57,555 bases of DNA from Cuniculiplasma sp052315415 (lineage in GTDB: Archaea > Thermoplasmatota > Thermoplasmata > Thermoplasmatales > Thermoplasmataceae): NCBI GenBank assembly GCA_052315415.1, contig JBLSDH010000009.1:1-57555 (forward strand), given 5' to 3'. The position numbers were made by a program, and so were the translations under genes. Under the pieces are notes generated by a model. That model worked only from the letters and a program-made list of their open reading frames with translations, made no database searches and was not told the DNA's origin. Shown one piece after another: positions 42,193-50,508 of this stretch; the first letter of the stretch is position 1; the number at the start of each line of letters is the position of its first letter.

Positions 42193-42696
42193 ATGCTTGG
42201 AAAAATGCTTATGGAAAGCGGGGCAATAAAAAGAGGGGAATTTACTTTGAGTTCAGGAAAGAAATCAAATTATTACGTAGATATTAAGGATGCCTGTGCA
42301 TTTCCCCATATACTTAAGGAAATAGTGAGTGAAGTTTGTAAAAGGATTAAGGGAGAGGCTGTGGGAGGCGTTGAATTGGGTGCAGTTCCAATTGTTTCTG
42401 CTGTTGCATATGAGATGAAAATACCCTATTTTATAATAAGAAAGGAAGCAACACATGGACTAAAAAAAATACTGATAGGAAATCCTGTAAATGATATGGG
42501 AGTGGACATAATCGAGGATGTTGTTACAACTGGAGCATCCGTTTTAAGGGCCGTGAATGTGTTGAGAGAAAATGGCATGAAGGTAAAAAGAGTCATAACC
42601 GTTGTGGATAGGAATGAGGGTGGGAGAGAAAAACTTAGTGAGAATGGCGTTGAATTAATAGGAATAATTAATGTGAGGGATATTCTCAAGGATTAG
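42193..42696 (+). CDS. pyrE: Orotate phosphoribosyltransferase
   Basis: Makes orotidine monophosphate from orotate and PRPP. GAIKRGEFTLSSGKKSNYYVDIK is the orotate-site loop and VDIIEDVVTTGASVLRAV the PRPP loop; RKEATHGLKKILIG is the flexible catalytic loop with the active Lys. 167 residues, the short archaeal form. pyrF, the next enzyme in the pathway, is about 9 kb downstream on the same strand. The 3' end overlaps the convergent aIF6 gene by 11 bases. Confidence 0.95.
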   Translation: MLGKMLMESGAIKRGEFTLSSGKKSNYYVDIKDACAFPHILKEIVSEVCKRIKGEAVGGVELGAVPIVSAVAYEMKIPYFIIRKEATHGLKKILIGNPVNDMGVDIIEDVVTTGASVLRAVNVLRENGMKVKRVITVVDRNEGGREKLSENGVELIGIINVRDILKD

Positions 42697-43351
42697 AAGG
42701 AAAAAAAACATCATCAATTCTTAAAAGTTCTATTGATGTTGTATCTGAACCTACCAGAACCCCTTTTGAGTTAGCTATTATGCTTGCTCCTACCATGGGG
42801 CTCCCAAAGTTTGCAGTTCCTGTCTTTATTTCTACCTTGAAAAGATCCTTTAGAATTTCCATAGAGTCTTCATCTACCTCAGGGTTTACAAGCATTCCTC
42901 TGTTTGTAACAACAGCTGCAGATCCAACAGTAGGAAATGCCCCTATTCTCCCTCTTACTGTTTCAACACCCAGAACATCCTCTACTTTTTTAACAGTTGC
43001 CGGATCATAATCCTCATGTATCATAGCGGCATGATCGTTTGCAATAATGTCATTACCAACGGCGTTTATTACCTCGTCCATATACATAATGTTTCTATCG
43101 CCAAGTTCAAAATCTATTTTCCCTTTCATCTGAAAACCACTTACTATCAATCCATTACCATTAATAACGGAAAAAACTCCATACATATAGGATGGATCTA
43201 CTGAACTTTCAAGCAATTTAACCCCTAAAACTTCTTTAACCTCTGCTTTTACATTATCATCAAGAATTGAGGGGATTATGGCCACATCGTCAAAAGCCCT
43301 TACGTATAGGCCTATGAATGGATTGCTAAATATGGATAATTTTTTTATCAT
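42686..43351 (-). CDS. eif6: Translation initiation factor aIF6
   Basis: Anti-association factor that binds the large ribosomal subunit and blocks joining with the small subunit until release. The five-fold pseudo-symmetric repeats are visible (FIGLYVRAFDDVAIIP, GLIVSGFQMKGKID, DIIANDHAAMIHED, AAVVTNRGMLVNPEV, ASIIANSKGVLVGSDTT). 221 residues, full length. It follows L31e by one base and ends the S19e-PDCD5-L39e-L31e-aIF6 operon, a classic archaeal linkage. Confidence 0.97.
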   Translation of the reverse strand: MIKKLSIFSNPFIGLYVRAFDDVAIIPSILDDNVKAEVKEVLGVKLLESSVDPSYMYGVFSVINGNGLIVSGFQMKGKIDFELGDRNIMYMDEVINAVGNDIIANDHAAMIHEDYDPATVKKVEDVLGVETVRGRIGAFPTVGSAAVVTNRGMLVNPEVDEDSMEILKDLFKVEIKTGTANFGSPMVGASIIANSKGVLVGSDTTSIELLRIDDVFFPSNP

Positions 43352-43352
43352 T

Positions 43353-43619
43353 TTAAGGCATCAATACTTCGGTTTCCCCATTCTGTAATTTCAATGCCTT
43401 AACTTTTATGTACGAAGGTATTTTGTATTTTCCTCTCTTCCACATTTCTTCATTAACTTTCTGATCTATCCAGACTTTACCAATTTCTGTTTTTGTATAT
43501 CTGGATACAGATTTCTTTAAAATTGAAATTGCTGAATCAGCCCTTCTTTTTTTTGAGCTGTTAACAGCCTTTCTCAGATTCACCGTTATTATAATTTCAT
43601 TTGATACATCCTCTGCCAC
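43353..43619 (-). CDS. rpl31e: Ribosomal protein L31e
   Basis: An 88-residue protein of the large subunit near the exit tunnel. ITVNLRKAVNSSKKRRADSAISILKKSVSRYTKT and VWIDQKVNEEMWKRGKYKIPSYIKVKA are the family core. The start is GTG, with GGTGA five bases upstream lying within the gap after L39e. The stop is one base before the aIF6 ATG. Confidence 0.96.
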   Translation of the reverse strand: MAEDVSNEIIITVNLRKAVNSSKKRRADSAISILKKSVSRYTKTEIGKVWIDQKVNEEMWKRGKYKIPSYIKVKALKLQNGETEVLMP

Positions 43620-43628
43620 TATTTCACC

Positions 43629-43784
43629 TCATAGTTTAAGCTTGTTTCTTCTCCAGTTTCTGCTATATGGATTCTGAGTTACCTTCCTATCGGTTCTCAA
43701 TATAACCCAACCAGGTACTCTTCTATTCTGCTTCATTTTTTTTAATAACCTTATCTTCCTTCCAGTCTCTTTATTCCTGCTCAT
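43629..43784 (-). CDS. rpl39e: Ribosomal protein L39e
   Basis: A 51-residue, very basic protein lining the peptide exit tunnel. The sequence MSRNKETGRKIRLLKKMKQN followed by RRVPGWVILRTDRK and SRNWRRNKLKL is the family pattern. The ATG has GGAGA six bases upstream and begins one base after the PDCD5 stop. Too short for a usual length cutoff but unmistakable in sequence and context. Confidence 0.95.
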   Translation of the reverse strand: MSRNKETGRKIRLLKKMKQNRRVPGWVILRTDRKVTQNPYSRNWRRNKLKL

Positions 43785-43785
43785 T

Positions 43786-44127
43786 TTATCTCCTCTCTAT
43801 ATGAATTTCACGTTTACTGTCCATCATTTTTCCCAATAGCTGCTTTAATTCATCATCGTTAATTACTCTGTTGATCCTTCCCATGGAATACAGTTGAATA
43901 AGCTGATTTTCAACATTTTCAACCATATCCGGCTTAACCAACCTCAAATTTGACAACCTTTCTCTTGCTTTAGGATCAAGTATCTGCCTGAGTATCTGCA
44001 TCTTTCTTGCTCTTTCAGCCTCCTGTGCAGCTTTTTCCTGCTCCAGTTCTTCCTGAGCAGCCCTACTGTTCTGAATCTCCTGAAGCTTTCTCCTTCTTAT
44101 TTCCTCAAGCTCCCTGTCCTCATCCAT
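43786..44127 (-). CDS. PDCD5-related DNA-binding protein
   Basis: A 113-residue member of the PDCD5/TFAR19 family, compact helical proteins that in archaea bind double-stranded DNA. The N-terminal half is a long charged helix (ELEEIRRRKLQEIQNSRAAQEELEQEK), followed by RQILDPKARERLSNLRLVKP, the signature of the family, and NQLIQLYSMGRINRVINDDELKQLL. It lies between S19e and L39e as in many archaea. The cellular role is not settled. Confidence 0.95.
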   Translation of the reverse strand: MDEDRELEEIRRRKLQEIQNSRAAQEELEQEKAAQEAERARKMQILRQILDPKARERLSNLRLVKPDMVENVENQLIQLYSMGRINRVINDDELKQLLGKMMDSKREIHIERR

Positions 44128-44140
44128 TTTAACAACCCCC

Positions 44141-44593
44141 TCAGAGGTATTTTTTAATTTCCGGCATCTTTTCTGAAATATCCTTCATTATATTCTCAGC
44201 ACATTTGTGCATGAAGGCTTCCCCCTTTGGAGTTACCTTTCTTCCTTCCTTAGTTTTTTCCAGATAACCAAGTTCTTCAAGTTTCTGAAACATTTTTCTT
44301 ATGATGTACCTGCTACCCTCAACTGGGTGATACATTGCAGATCCCTTATCTCTTTTTCCTCCATAATCTGATGAAATTTTTTGAATTCCGATCTTCCCCT
44401 TCACATAAACCTTCCTTAATGTAGAAGCCAGCCTTCTATAATACCAATCATCTTGTGTCCATGATTTCTCCCTATGGGAACCCGCCTTAAGATATTTTGT
44501 CCACTCTGGCTCGGATATTTTTTCATCTTTTTGAAGTTCTTCTTTCATTTTTTCAATTAATAATTTTGGTGGTACCTGCTTAATGTTTACCAT
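44141..44593 (-). CDS. rps19e: Ribosomal protein S19e
   Basis: A 150-residue small-subunit protein needed for 16S rRNA 3'-end maturation. SWTQDDWYYRRLASTLRKVYVKGKIGI, the GSRYIIRKMFQKLEELGYLEK winged-helix segment and KVTPKGEAFM are diagnostic. It is the first gene of the five-gene ribosomal operon, with the promoter in the AT-rich gap upstream. Confidence 0.97.
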   Translation of the reverse strand: MVNIKQVPPKLLIEKMKEELQKDEKISEPEWTKYLKAGSHREKSWTQDDWYYRRLASTLRKVYVKGKIGIQKISSDYGGKRDKGSAMYHPVEGSRYIIRKMFQKLEELGYLEKTKEGRKVTPKGEAFMHKCAENIMKDISEKMPEIKKYL

Positions 44594-44690
44594 CTTTGCT
44601 CACTCAGTCAGACTGTATTTTCAAAATGTTAATAACTTTTTTCTTCCAATCGTTTTAAGATTTGAAAAAAAATAATTGTATTTTATTGTT

Positions 44691-45674
44691 TTAGAGCACA
44701 CTTATGTGGAAATATATGTGGAATGTTAAGCCGATTATATATGTTGCAAGTGCAGCAAGAACAGATAGTACTGAAGCTCTCGCAACAGATTTCATTATTG
44801 ATGTATTGAGAGATATTGCAATAATTGAACTGGTAATACCCTGCACAGAGGCCACAAGAATCACCGAAAGTATGATTGCATAGTTTCCAATTCCTATAAA
44901 GAATGGGAATACGGGGAAAATTGCACCTAGAATGTATGATAAACCTGTGTAAAGTGCAGAATTTGTAGACCTTTTCTTTTGCTCTTTTATTTCATCTGAT
45001 CTGTTTTCATTGTTTAGTAGGTTCTCTCTTTTAATATTAGATATCCTGAATTCACTTTCTGATGATTTTGATAAAAATGAACCTAAACTCATACTTATAG
45101 TTCCACCAATACCTACTACAATCCCAGCCAGTCCTATAATAAAGTCATTTTGAATTATTCCAGTCAATCCGGCAACTGCCGCAAGAACTTCTACAAGACC
45201 ATCGCTCATACCATATATTGTCGCCTGAATCCTGTCGAGAAATTGCTCGGTGGTTTCATTCATACTGTTAAATACACTTTCATGGCTCAATTCATCCTCA
45301 ATTATTTTATCCAGACCACCTTTGATTTCCTCATTTTTTAAACTTTTTCTGAATTTTTTGTATTTAATAATGCTTTCCACTTCACCCCTTTCAAGAAGAT
45401 TAATGGTCAGTGTTTTGCCAAGGATGAATGAGAGAAAATAAAGTAGTGAGACTCTCAATTTTTTATATCTAAAACGTTCAATTTTTTCACCATACTCCGT
45501 AAGCTTCTGTCCCCAATATTCAGAATGGGTTTTTTCTATTCCTGCCAGAAAAAAAAGTTTATCCTTAAATTCCATATCATTTGTTGACTTTGCAAGTCTA
45601 TTGTAAAATTCCATATCTGTTAGTTCGTCCTTATAGAATGAAATGAGAAACTCCTTCTCCTTGTTTTTCTCCAT
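44691..45674 (-). CDS. Ferritin-like domain fused to VIT1/CCC1-type iron/manganese transporter
   Basis: A 327-residue two-part protein. The N-terminal ~140 residues are a rubrerythrin/ferritin-like four-helix bundle with metal-ligand-type motifs (DELTDMEFYNRLA, GIEKTHSEYWGQ, EDELSHESVF). The C-terminal half is a VIT1/CCC1 transporter with five membrane helices; QATIYGMSDGLVEVLAAVAGLTG, GIVVGIGGTISMSLGSFLS and the charged cytoplasmic loop between helices 2 and 3 are typical. VIT1-type proteins move Fe2+ or Mn2+ out of the cytosol, and the attached bundle probably senses or delivers the metal. In an acid, iron-rich habitat this would help iron detoxification (inference). Stands alone. Confidence 0.9.
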   Translation of the reverse strand: MEKNKEKEFLISFYKDELTDMEFYNRLAKSTNDMEFKDKLFFLAGIEKTHSEYWGQKLTEYGEKIERFRYKKLRVSLLYFLSFILGKTLTINLLERGEVESIIKYKKFRKSLKNEEIKGGLDKIIEDELSHESVFNSMNETTEQFLDRIQATIYGMSDGLVEVLAAVAGLTGIIQNDFIIGLAGIVVGIGGTISMSLGSFLSKSSESEFRISNIKRENLLNNENRSDEIKEQKKRSTNSALYTGLSYILGAIFPVFPFFIGIGNYAIILSVILVASVQGITSSIIAISLNTSIMKSVARASVLSVLAALATYIIGLTFHIYFHISVL

Positions 45675-45787
45675 TAATGCTCAATTAACTTCAAACATAT
45701 AAAGTATATATTACGAAAATCGTAAATTAATCTCGAATCTCCAAAGAAATCATATTAAATTCACTTTCTCTTTACATATTGATAATT

Positions 45788-47146
45788 ATGCAGGAACAGG
45801 AAAAAAATAATTTTGAACATGTTTCAATAAAGGTGACCCCACCAGGTCCAAGGGCAAAGGAGATAGTTTCTGATGATGAAAAATATCTTGTAACCAGCAC
45901 CAAATCCCTGCCAATAGCTGCCAGGGATGCAAAGGGAGTTTATGTCAGAGATGTTGATGATAACGTGTATATTGATTTTGCAGCTGGTATAAGTGTGAAT
46001 AATATGGGCCATATCCATCCATACATTACAGAAAAAGTTCAGGAACAGCTCTGGAAACTATGGCATTTTGCAGGTACTGATTTTTACTATAAAGAGCAGG
46101 TCGAAGCTGCAAAATCCATCATTTCAATATCTCCAGGAAACAGCCCTAAGAAGGTATTCTTTACCAACAGCGGAACTGAGAGCAATGAAGCTGCCATAAA
46201 AGTGGCAAGGATAAACAAAAAGAAAAGCCAGTTCATAGCATTCATAGGTGCATTTCATGGAAGAAGCCAGGGCTCTCTTTCATTCACGGCGTCCAAAGCA
46301 ATTCAAAAGAAATGGTTATTTCCAACTATGCCAGGAGTTGAGCATGTACCGTTTCCAAATCCATACAGGAACCCATTCGGAATTGATGGGTACGAGCATC
46401 CAGAGGAGTTGACTGAGGCCGTTTTGGAATTTATAGAGAAATACACACTGAACATGTATGCTCCAAAGGAAAATGTGGCTGCAGTTATGGTTGAACCTAT
46501 ACAGGGAGAGGGGGGTTACATTGTTCCACCAATGAATTTCCACAAAAAACTGATGAAACTTGCACACGACAATGATATGCTTTACCTTGTTGATGAGGTT
46601 CAGACAGGCTTCGGTAGAACAGGAAAATATTTTGCTTCTGAACACTTTGGAGTTGAACCTGATGTAATGTCTCTTGCAAAAGCAATTGCAAATGGGTTAC
46701 CTATGGGTGCAATAGTTATAAAGTCAGAATATGACTTCCCAGAGCAGGGCCTTCACTCAAACACATACGGTGGTAATGTTTTGGCATCTGTTTCATGTAT
46801 TGCAACCATTGAGGCTATGAAAAAGGAAAATGCTGTGAAGAATGCTGAAAAAATGGGAGCAAAGTTAAGGAAGAGACTGGAAGAGCTTCAGGAAAAGTAC
46901 GATGTGATTGGAGATGTGAGAGGTATTGGACTGATGCAAGCAATAGACTTTGTTGAGGATAGGAGATCCAAGAAACCAGCAGTTAAATTAAGAAACACTG
47001 TGGAATACAAAGCTTTCCAAAACGGTATAATTGTTCTAGGAACAGGAGAAAGTGCAATAAGGCTGATACCGCCTCTTATAATAAATGAGGCACAGATAGA
47101 CGAAGGGATTGAAGCTCTTGAAAAAGGAATAAAACAATCTCTTTAA
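45788..47146 (+). CDS. Class III aminotransferase (GABA/ornithine aminotransferase-like)
   Basis: A 452-residue pyridoxal-phosphate enzyme of the acetylornithine/ornithine/4-aminobutyrate group. FTNSGTESNEAAIKVAR binds the phosphate, MVEPIQGEGGY and LVDEVQTGFGRTGKYF contain the acidic residue for the PLP nitrogen, and SLAKAIANGLPMGAIV holds the Schiff-base lysine. The N-terminal VTPPGPRAKEIVSDDEKYL resembles Thermococcales enzymes that turned out to be omega-aminotransferases or amino-acid racemases, so the substrate cannot be fixed. The ATG is preferred to a TTG three codons upstream; a TTTACATATT box lies close before it. It overlaps the convergent hjc by four bases. Confidence 0.93.
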   Translation: MQEQEKNNFEHVSIKVTPPGPRAKEIVSDDEKYLVTSTKSLPIAARDAKGVYVRDVDDNVYIDFAAGISVNNMGHIHPYITEKVQEQLWKLWHFAGTDFYYKEQVEAAKSIISISPGNSPKKVFFTNSGTESNEAAIKVARINKKKSQFIAFIGAFHGRSQGSLSFTASKAIQKKWLFPTMPGVEHVPFPNPYRNPFGIDGYEHPEELTEAVLEFIEKYTLNMYAPKENVAAVMVEPIQGEGGYIVPPMNFHKKLMKLAHDNDMLYLVDEVQTGFGRTGKYFASEHFGVEPDVMSLAKAIANGLPMGAIVIKSEYDFPEQGLHSNTYGGNVLASVSCIATIEAMKKENAVKNAEKMGAKLRKRLEELQEKYDVIGDVRGIGLMQAIDFVEDRRSKKPAVKLRNTVEYKAFQNGIIVLGTGESAIRLIPPLIINEAQIDEGIEALEKGIKQSL

Positions 47147-47655
47147 TCTTTATTAATGAAGGAAAGAAATTCATTCAGCTTCATACCATCATTAAATTTG
47201 ATTATAAAATTTCCATTTTTAGATTTGTATACCTCTGGTAGAAAATTGTAAACTATTCTCATTCTTCCCTTTGGATTGCCTGGCAACCTGAAAACTCTCC
47301 ATGGATCGCCATCATATTTTTTTAGCCTGAATGCATAGATCAACATTATTCCTGCTTTTTCACAAAGGTCTATCAGTTTTCCTGCCTGTTTTTGATTTCT
47401 ACCCGAAGATGAAGAGAAGGTTAGAACATCATCTGAACTGCTTTTAACCTCTATTATAAAAGATAGATCATACCTTACAGCTATTATATCCGCGCCTTTT
47501 GAACCAGCCGATCTAGATACAAAAAATGGCTTATTTTCAATTGACCTGTAATTGTCTGCCTCCAGTATGTCAAGATTTTTTGATATTTTCTTTATAGAAT
47601 TATTATTGCCTGAAAGGATTGATACAAGTTCTCTTTCGTATATGCTACCGTTCAA
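47143..47655 (-). CDS. hjc: Holliday junction resolvase Hjc
   Basis: A 170-residue archaeal resolvase that cuts four-way DNA junctions during recombination. The active-site set is complete: E8 in YERELV, D56 in GADIIAV, and E69 and K71 in IIEVKSS. The basic N-terminus and the SRSAGSKGAD loop are typical. The C-terminal ~60 residues (GDPWRVFRLPGNPKGRMRIVYNF and after) extend beyond the usual ~120-135-residue enzyme. It is convergent with the aminotransferase (four-base overlap). Confidence 0.92.
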   Translation of the reverse strand: MNGSIYERELVSILSGNNNSIKKISKNLDILEADNYRSIENKPFFVSRSAGSKGADIIAVRYDLSFIIEVKSSSDDVLTFSSSSGRNQKQAGKLIDLCEKAGIMLIYAFRLKKYDGDPWRVFRLPGNPKGRMRIVYNFLPEVYKSKNGNFIIKFNDGMKLNEFLSFINKD

Positions 47656-47710
47656 CCTTTCCTAAATTCCTAATAATATAATAGATTTGCAGTGAATTAT
47701 TAGAAATGAA

Positions 47711-48235
47711 TTAAGAGATTGTTGCAATAATACCTCCGATAATTGAAACGATTATGAAATAAAACCCAATGCTTGGAAAGTAAGAATATGAAACGTTGGA
47801 AGAGTTTATGACATTAATGAGGTAAAGTATTGCAGCATAATAAACACCTAGCGAAAGAATTCCAAATATCATTCCGATTACTGCAAAAGTTCTCTTACCG
47901 CCTCTCATTTTGTTCCCATTAATTCCAGTATATACTACTTGAATAAGGTAAAAAACCATTGAAAGTATCAATATAACAAGTGAGGCCAATACTATATCAG
48001 GAAAATATTTTAAATCTAAATTTTTGGAAAATATGGATACGCTATGATTTATACCAAAAGCAGAATAGGACAAATTAAAAAAACTTAGGTTAAATGTTTG
48101 AGAAACCTGAATTATTGAACCCGAACTGGTTTCCTTTATTGAAAAAACTGGGAATGCCAGTGAAATAGCTGCAAACAGAAGACCTATAACTGAACTGACA
48201 ATAATTATAATATGACTTGACCTGTTTGTTGACAT
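47711..48235 (-). CDS. Four-helix membrane protein
   Basis: A 174-residue protein with hydrophobic helices at about residues 8-28, 80-103, 115-142 and 152-173. The loop between helices 1 and 2 is rich in Ser, Asn and Phe with NxS/T sequons (NLSF, NLSY, NHSV), so it faces outside; a short basic loop NGNKMRGGKR is inside. This claudin-like layout is frequent among small archaeal membrane proteins of unknown function. Not recognised further. About 55 bases from hjc, same direction. Confidence 0.7.
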   Translation of the reverse strand: MSTNRSSHIIIIVSSVIGLLFAAISLAFPVFSIKETSSGSIIQVSQTFNLSFFNLSYSAFGINHSVSIFSKNLDLKYFPDIVLASLVILILSMVFYLIQVVYTGINGNKMRGGKRTFAVIGMIFGILSLGVYYAAILYLINVINSSNVSYSYFPSIGFYFIIVSIIGGIIATIS

Positions 48236-48475
48236 CTTATTTAGATATAATTACATATATAAAAATATTTACAATTTTCGTTTCTTAATAGAATTTTATA
48301 AAATAATTGCTAAATTATTCATGATAAAATTCAAGATAAAAAGAAAAATCATATAACATAAATTTAGTCTGCCCTACCTATTTTTTGTATTTTTGAATAT
48401 TATGAAAGAAGATGTATGTTTATGAATAAACTTTCGACACGAATAATTACGGAAGAAAACGTCATTTATTTTTAA
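48236..48475. other. AT-rich intergenic stretch upstream of the acyl-CoA synthetase
   Basis: The gap between the four-helix membrane gene and the acyl-CoA synthetase is about 328 bases. Its first 240 bases are AT-rich with short open frames but no convincing gene, RNA or known repeat. TATA-like runs near 48249-48262 (AATTACATATATAAAAAT) may serve the leftward membrane gene. The inverted repeats next to the synthetase promoter are listed separately. Confidence 0.5.
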
Positions 48476-48496
48476 TGAAATGAAATTTTCATTTCA
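48476..48496. promoter_or_regulatory. Perfect palindrome upstream of the acyl-CoA synthetase promoter
   Basis: TGAAATGAAA, one T, TTTCATTTCA: ten-base arms with a single-base centre, a perfect dyad. It lies about 35 bases upstream of the TATA-like AAATATAATT (48531-48540) that should drive the synthetase, the position where archaeal activators commonly bind. A repressor site, or a terminator for nothing upstream, is less likely. The factor is unknown. Confidence 0.55.
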
Positions 48497-48497
48497 G

Positions 48498-48526
48498 AGT
48501 GTCATAATTAAAAAGATATGGACACT
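48498..48526. promoter_or_regulatory. Second inverted repeat next to the synthetase TATA box
   Basis: AGTGTC and GACACT form perfect six-base arms separated by 17 bases, extended by ATA/TAT just inside with one offset base. The right arm ends five bases before the TATA-like box, overlapping the region where TFB binds. This is a typical place for an operator. It sits two bases after the ten-base palindrome, so two different factors, or two modes of one factor, may act here. Confidence 0.45.
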
Positions 48527-48563
48527 GGGGAAATATAATTAATAAAAAGATACATTTACAATA

Positions 48564-50462
48564 ATGATAGAATTAAACGGAAATAAATTGGCTGAATTAT
48601 ACATACCTGATAATACCCACGTTGAGAATAGTAACCTTTTGGACCTTGCAAAAAAATTTGGATTATCCGATATAAACTCTCTTTATGAATTTTCAGATGA
48701 TAATATTCTGGATTTCTATGAGAAACTTCCTGACTTTTTGGGAATTGAGTTTTATCAAAGGTATAGTAAAGTTGCTGACGACAGCAATGGTAAGGAATTT
48801 ACAAAATGGTATGTAAATGGAAAAATCAACATTTCATACAACTGCGTTGAAAGATATAAGGATTCTGAAAAAGTTGCAATCATTGCAGAATTTGAGAGTG
48901 GTGAAAGAAAGGAAATTTCATATAAGGAACTTGACAGATTATCTGGAAAATTAGCAGGATCATTAAAAAAATTAGGGCTGAAAAAAGGTGATCGAGTTGG
49001 GATATATCTACCCATGATACCAGAGGCGGTCATCTCAATGTACGCAATAATGAGAGCAGGTATGGTGGCCGTACCTATCTTTTCAGGATATGGAGAAGAA
49101 GCTGTTAAGGTAAGAGGAGAGGACGCAGGTATAAGATACATTTTCACAATAGATGAATATGAAAGAAAGGGGAAAAAAATAAGAATGGCAGAAACCATTG
49201 ATGGTCTTGGCTTTACACTTATTGTAATAAATGGAAAAAAAGGTAACTGGTTAGAATACAATGAATTTCTGGAGAGTGGAGAATACATAAAGTCGGAAGA
49301 AATGAATTCTGAGGAACCTGCAATAATGCTTTACACCTCAGGAACAACAGGTAAGCCAAAGGGAACTATTCATGTTCATGGCGGCTCTTTCATTAATGTG
49401 GTCAAGGAAGTAAAATATTATCTTGATTTTAAGGAAAAAGATACTCTTTTCTGGATCACGGATCTTGGTTGGATGATGGGCCCGTGGGAAATTATTGGAT
49501 CAAATGCTTTAGGAGGTACATGTGTTCTATATCCAGGGGCTGTTGATTATCCAAATAAGGAGAGAATTTGGGAAATTGTTGAGAAAAATAATGTTACCAT
49601 TCTTGGTTTATCTCCCACTTTTGTGAGGTCATTAAAGGCTGCAGGAATAAAAAGATCGTTTAAAGGGTTGAAAGCCTTTGCCTCTACCGGTGAACCTTGG
49701 GATTCTGAATCTTATGATTACCTTTTCAAAGAACTTGGAAAAAAAAGCATACCAATATGCAATGTATCAGGAGGAACTGACATAATAGGATGTTTTCTTG
49801 CCTCCACACCCTCCATACCTTTATTCAATTCATGTCTTTACCGTGGCCTTGGTATGAGAGTTAAAGTCATTGATGACAATGGAAATGAGGTATTCAATTC
49901 TCCGGGATATCTTGCAACAGATTCTCATTTACCATCAATGACCAGAGGGATATGGAAAGATAATGAAAGATACATAAAATCATACTGGAGTAAAGTCAAA
50001 GGATACTGGGTACATGGAGACTGGGCCATACAGACAAAAGAGGGATATTTCTTTCTTCTGGGCAGATCAGACGATGTAATAAAAACTTCAGGAAAAAGAA
50101 TAGGACCTGGTGAAATTGAAGACATATGTGATAGGATAAATGGAGTGACTGAAACTGCCGTAGTGGGGATTCCAGACGAACAGAAAGGTGAGGCTATCGG
50201 TATATTTTATACTGGGAATAACAGTCAACAGACTAAAATGGAAATAGAAGAGAGAGTAACAGCGTATTTTGGCAAATCCTTCAGGCCCAAATATATTGTT
50301 TGCTTGGATGAACTACCAAAAACTAAAAACGGAAAGATAATGAGAAGAGTGCTGAGGGCGGCTCTCTGTAATGAGGATACTGGAGATATTTCCACACTTG
50401 CCAATCCTGATCTTGTATACAAAATAAAAGAAATTGGTAAAAATATATTATACAAACAATAG
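48564..50462 (+). CDS. Acetyl/acyl-CoA synthetase (AMP-forming)
   Basis: A 632-residue acyl-adenylate ligase that activates a short-chain acid (acetate, propionate or similar) with ATP and CoA. The P-loop-like LYTSGTTGKPKGTIHVHGG, WITDLGWMMGPWE, GGTDIIGCFL, GDWAIQTKEGYFFLLGRSDDVIKTSGKRIGPGEIE and the C-terminal LPKTKNGKIMRRVLR with the catalytic Lys are all present. TDLGWMMGPWEIIG is close to but not the same as the WxxxDxGWVTGHSY of strict acetyl-CoA synthetases, so a larger acid is possible. The promoter has two inverted repeats directly upstream of the TATA box. ftsZ follows after about 46 bases. Confidence 0.92.
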   Translation: MIELNGNKLAELYIPDNTHVENSNLLDLAKKFGLSDINSLYEFSDDNILDFYEKLPDFLGIEFYQRYSKVADDSNGKEFTKWYVNGKINISYNCVERYKDSEKVAIIAEFESGERKEISYKELDRLSGKLAGSLKKLGLKKGDRVGIYLPMIPEAVISMYAIMRAGMVAVPIFSGYGEEAVKVRGEDAGIRYIFTIDEYERKGKKIRMAETIDGLGFTLIVINGKKGNWLEYNEFLESGEYIKSEEMNSEEPAIMLYTSGTTGKPKGTIHVHGGSFINVVKEVKYYLDFKEKDTLFWITDLGWMMGPWEIIGSNALGGTCVLYPGAVDYPNKERIWEIVEKNNVTILGLSPTFVRSLKAAGIKRSFKGLKAFASTGEPWDSESYDYLFKELGKKSIPICNVSGGTDIIGCFLASTPSIPLFNSCLYRGLGMRVKVIDDNGNEVFNSPGYLATDSHLPSMTRGIWKDNERYIKSYWSKVKGYWVHGDWAIQTKEGYFFLLGRSDDVIKTSGKRIGPGEIEDICDRINGVTETAVVGIPDEQKGEAIGIFYTGNNSQQTKMEIEERVTAYFGKSFRPKYIVCLDELPKTKNGKIMRRVLRAALCNEDTGDISTLANPDLVYKIKEIGKNILYKQ

Positions 50463-50508
50463 AAAATATTAAATATTATTATAATGTTGTCTTATTGAGG
50501 TAAGACGA

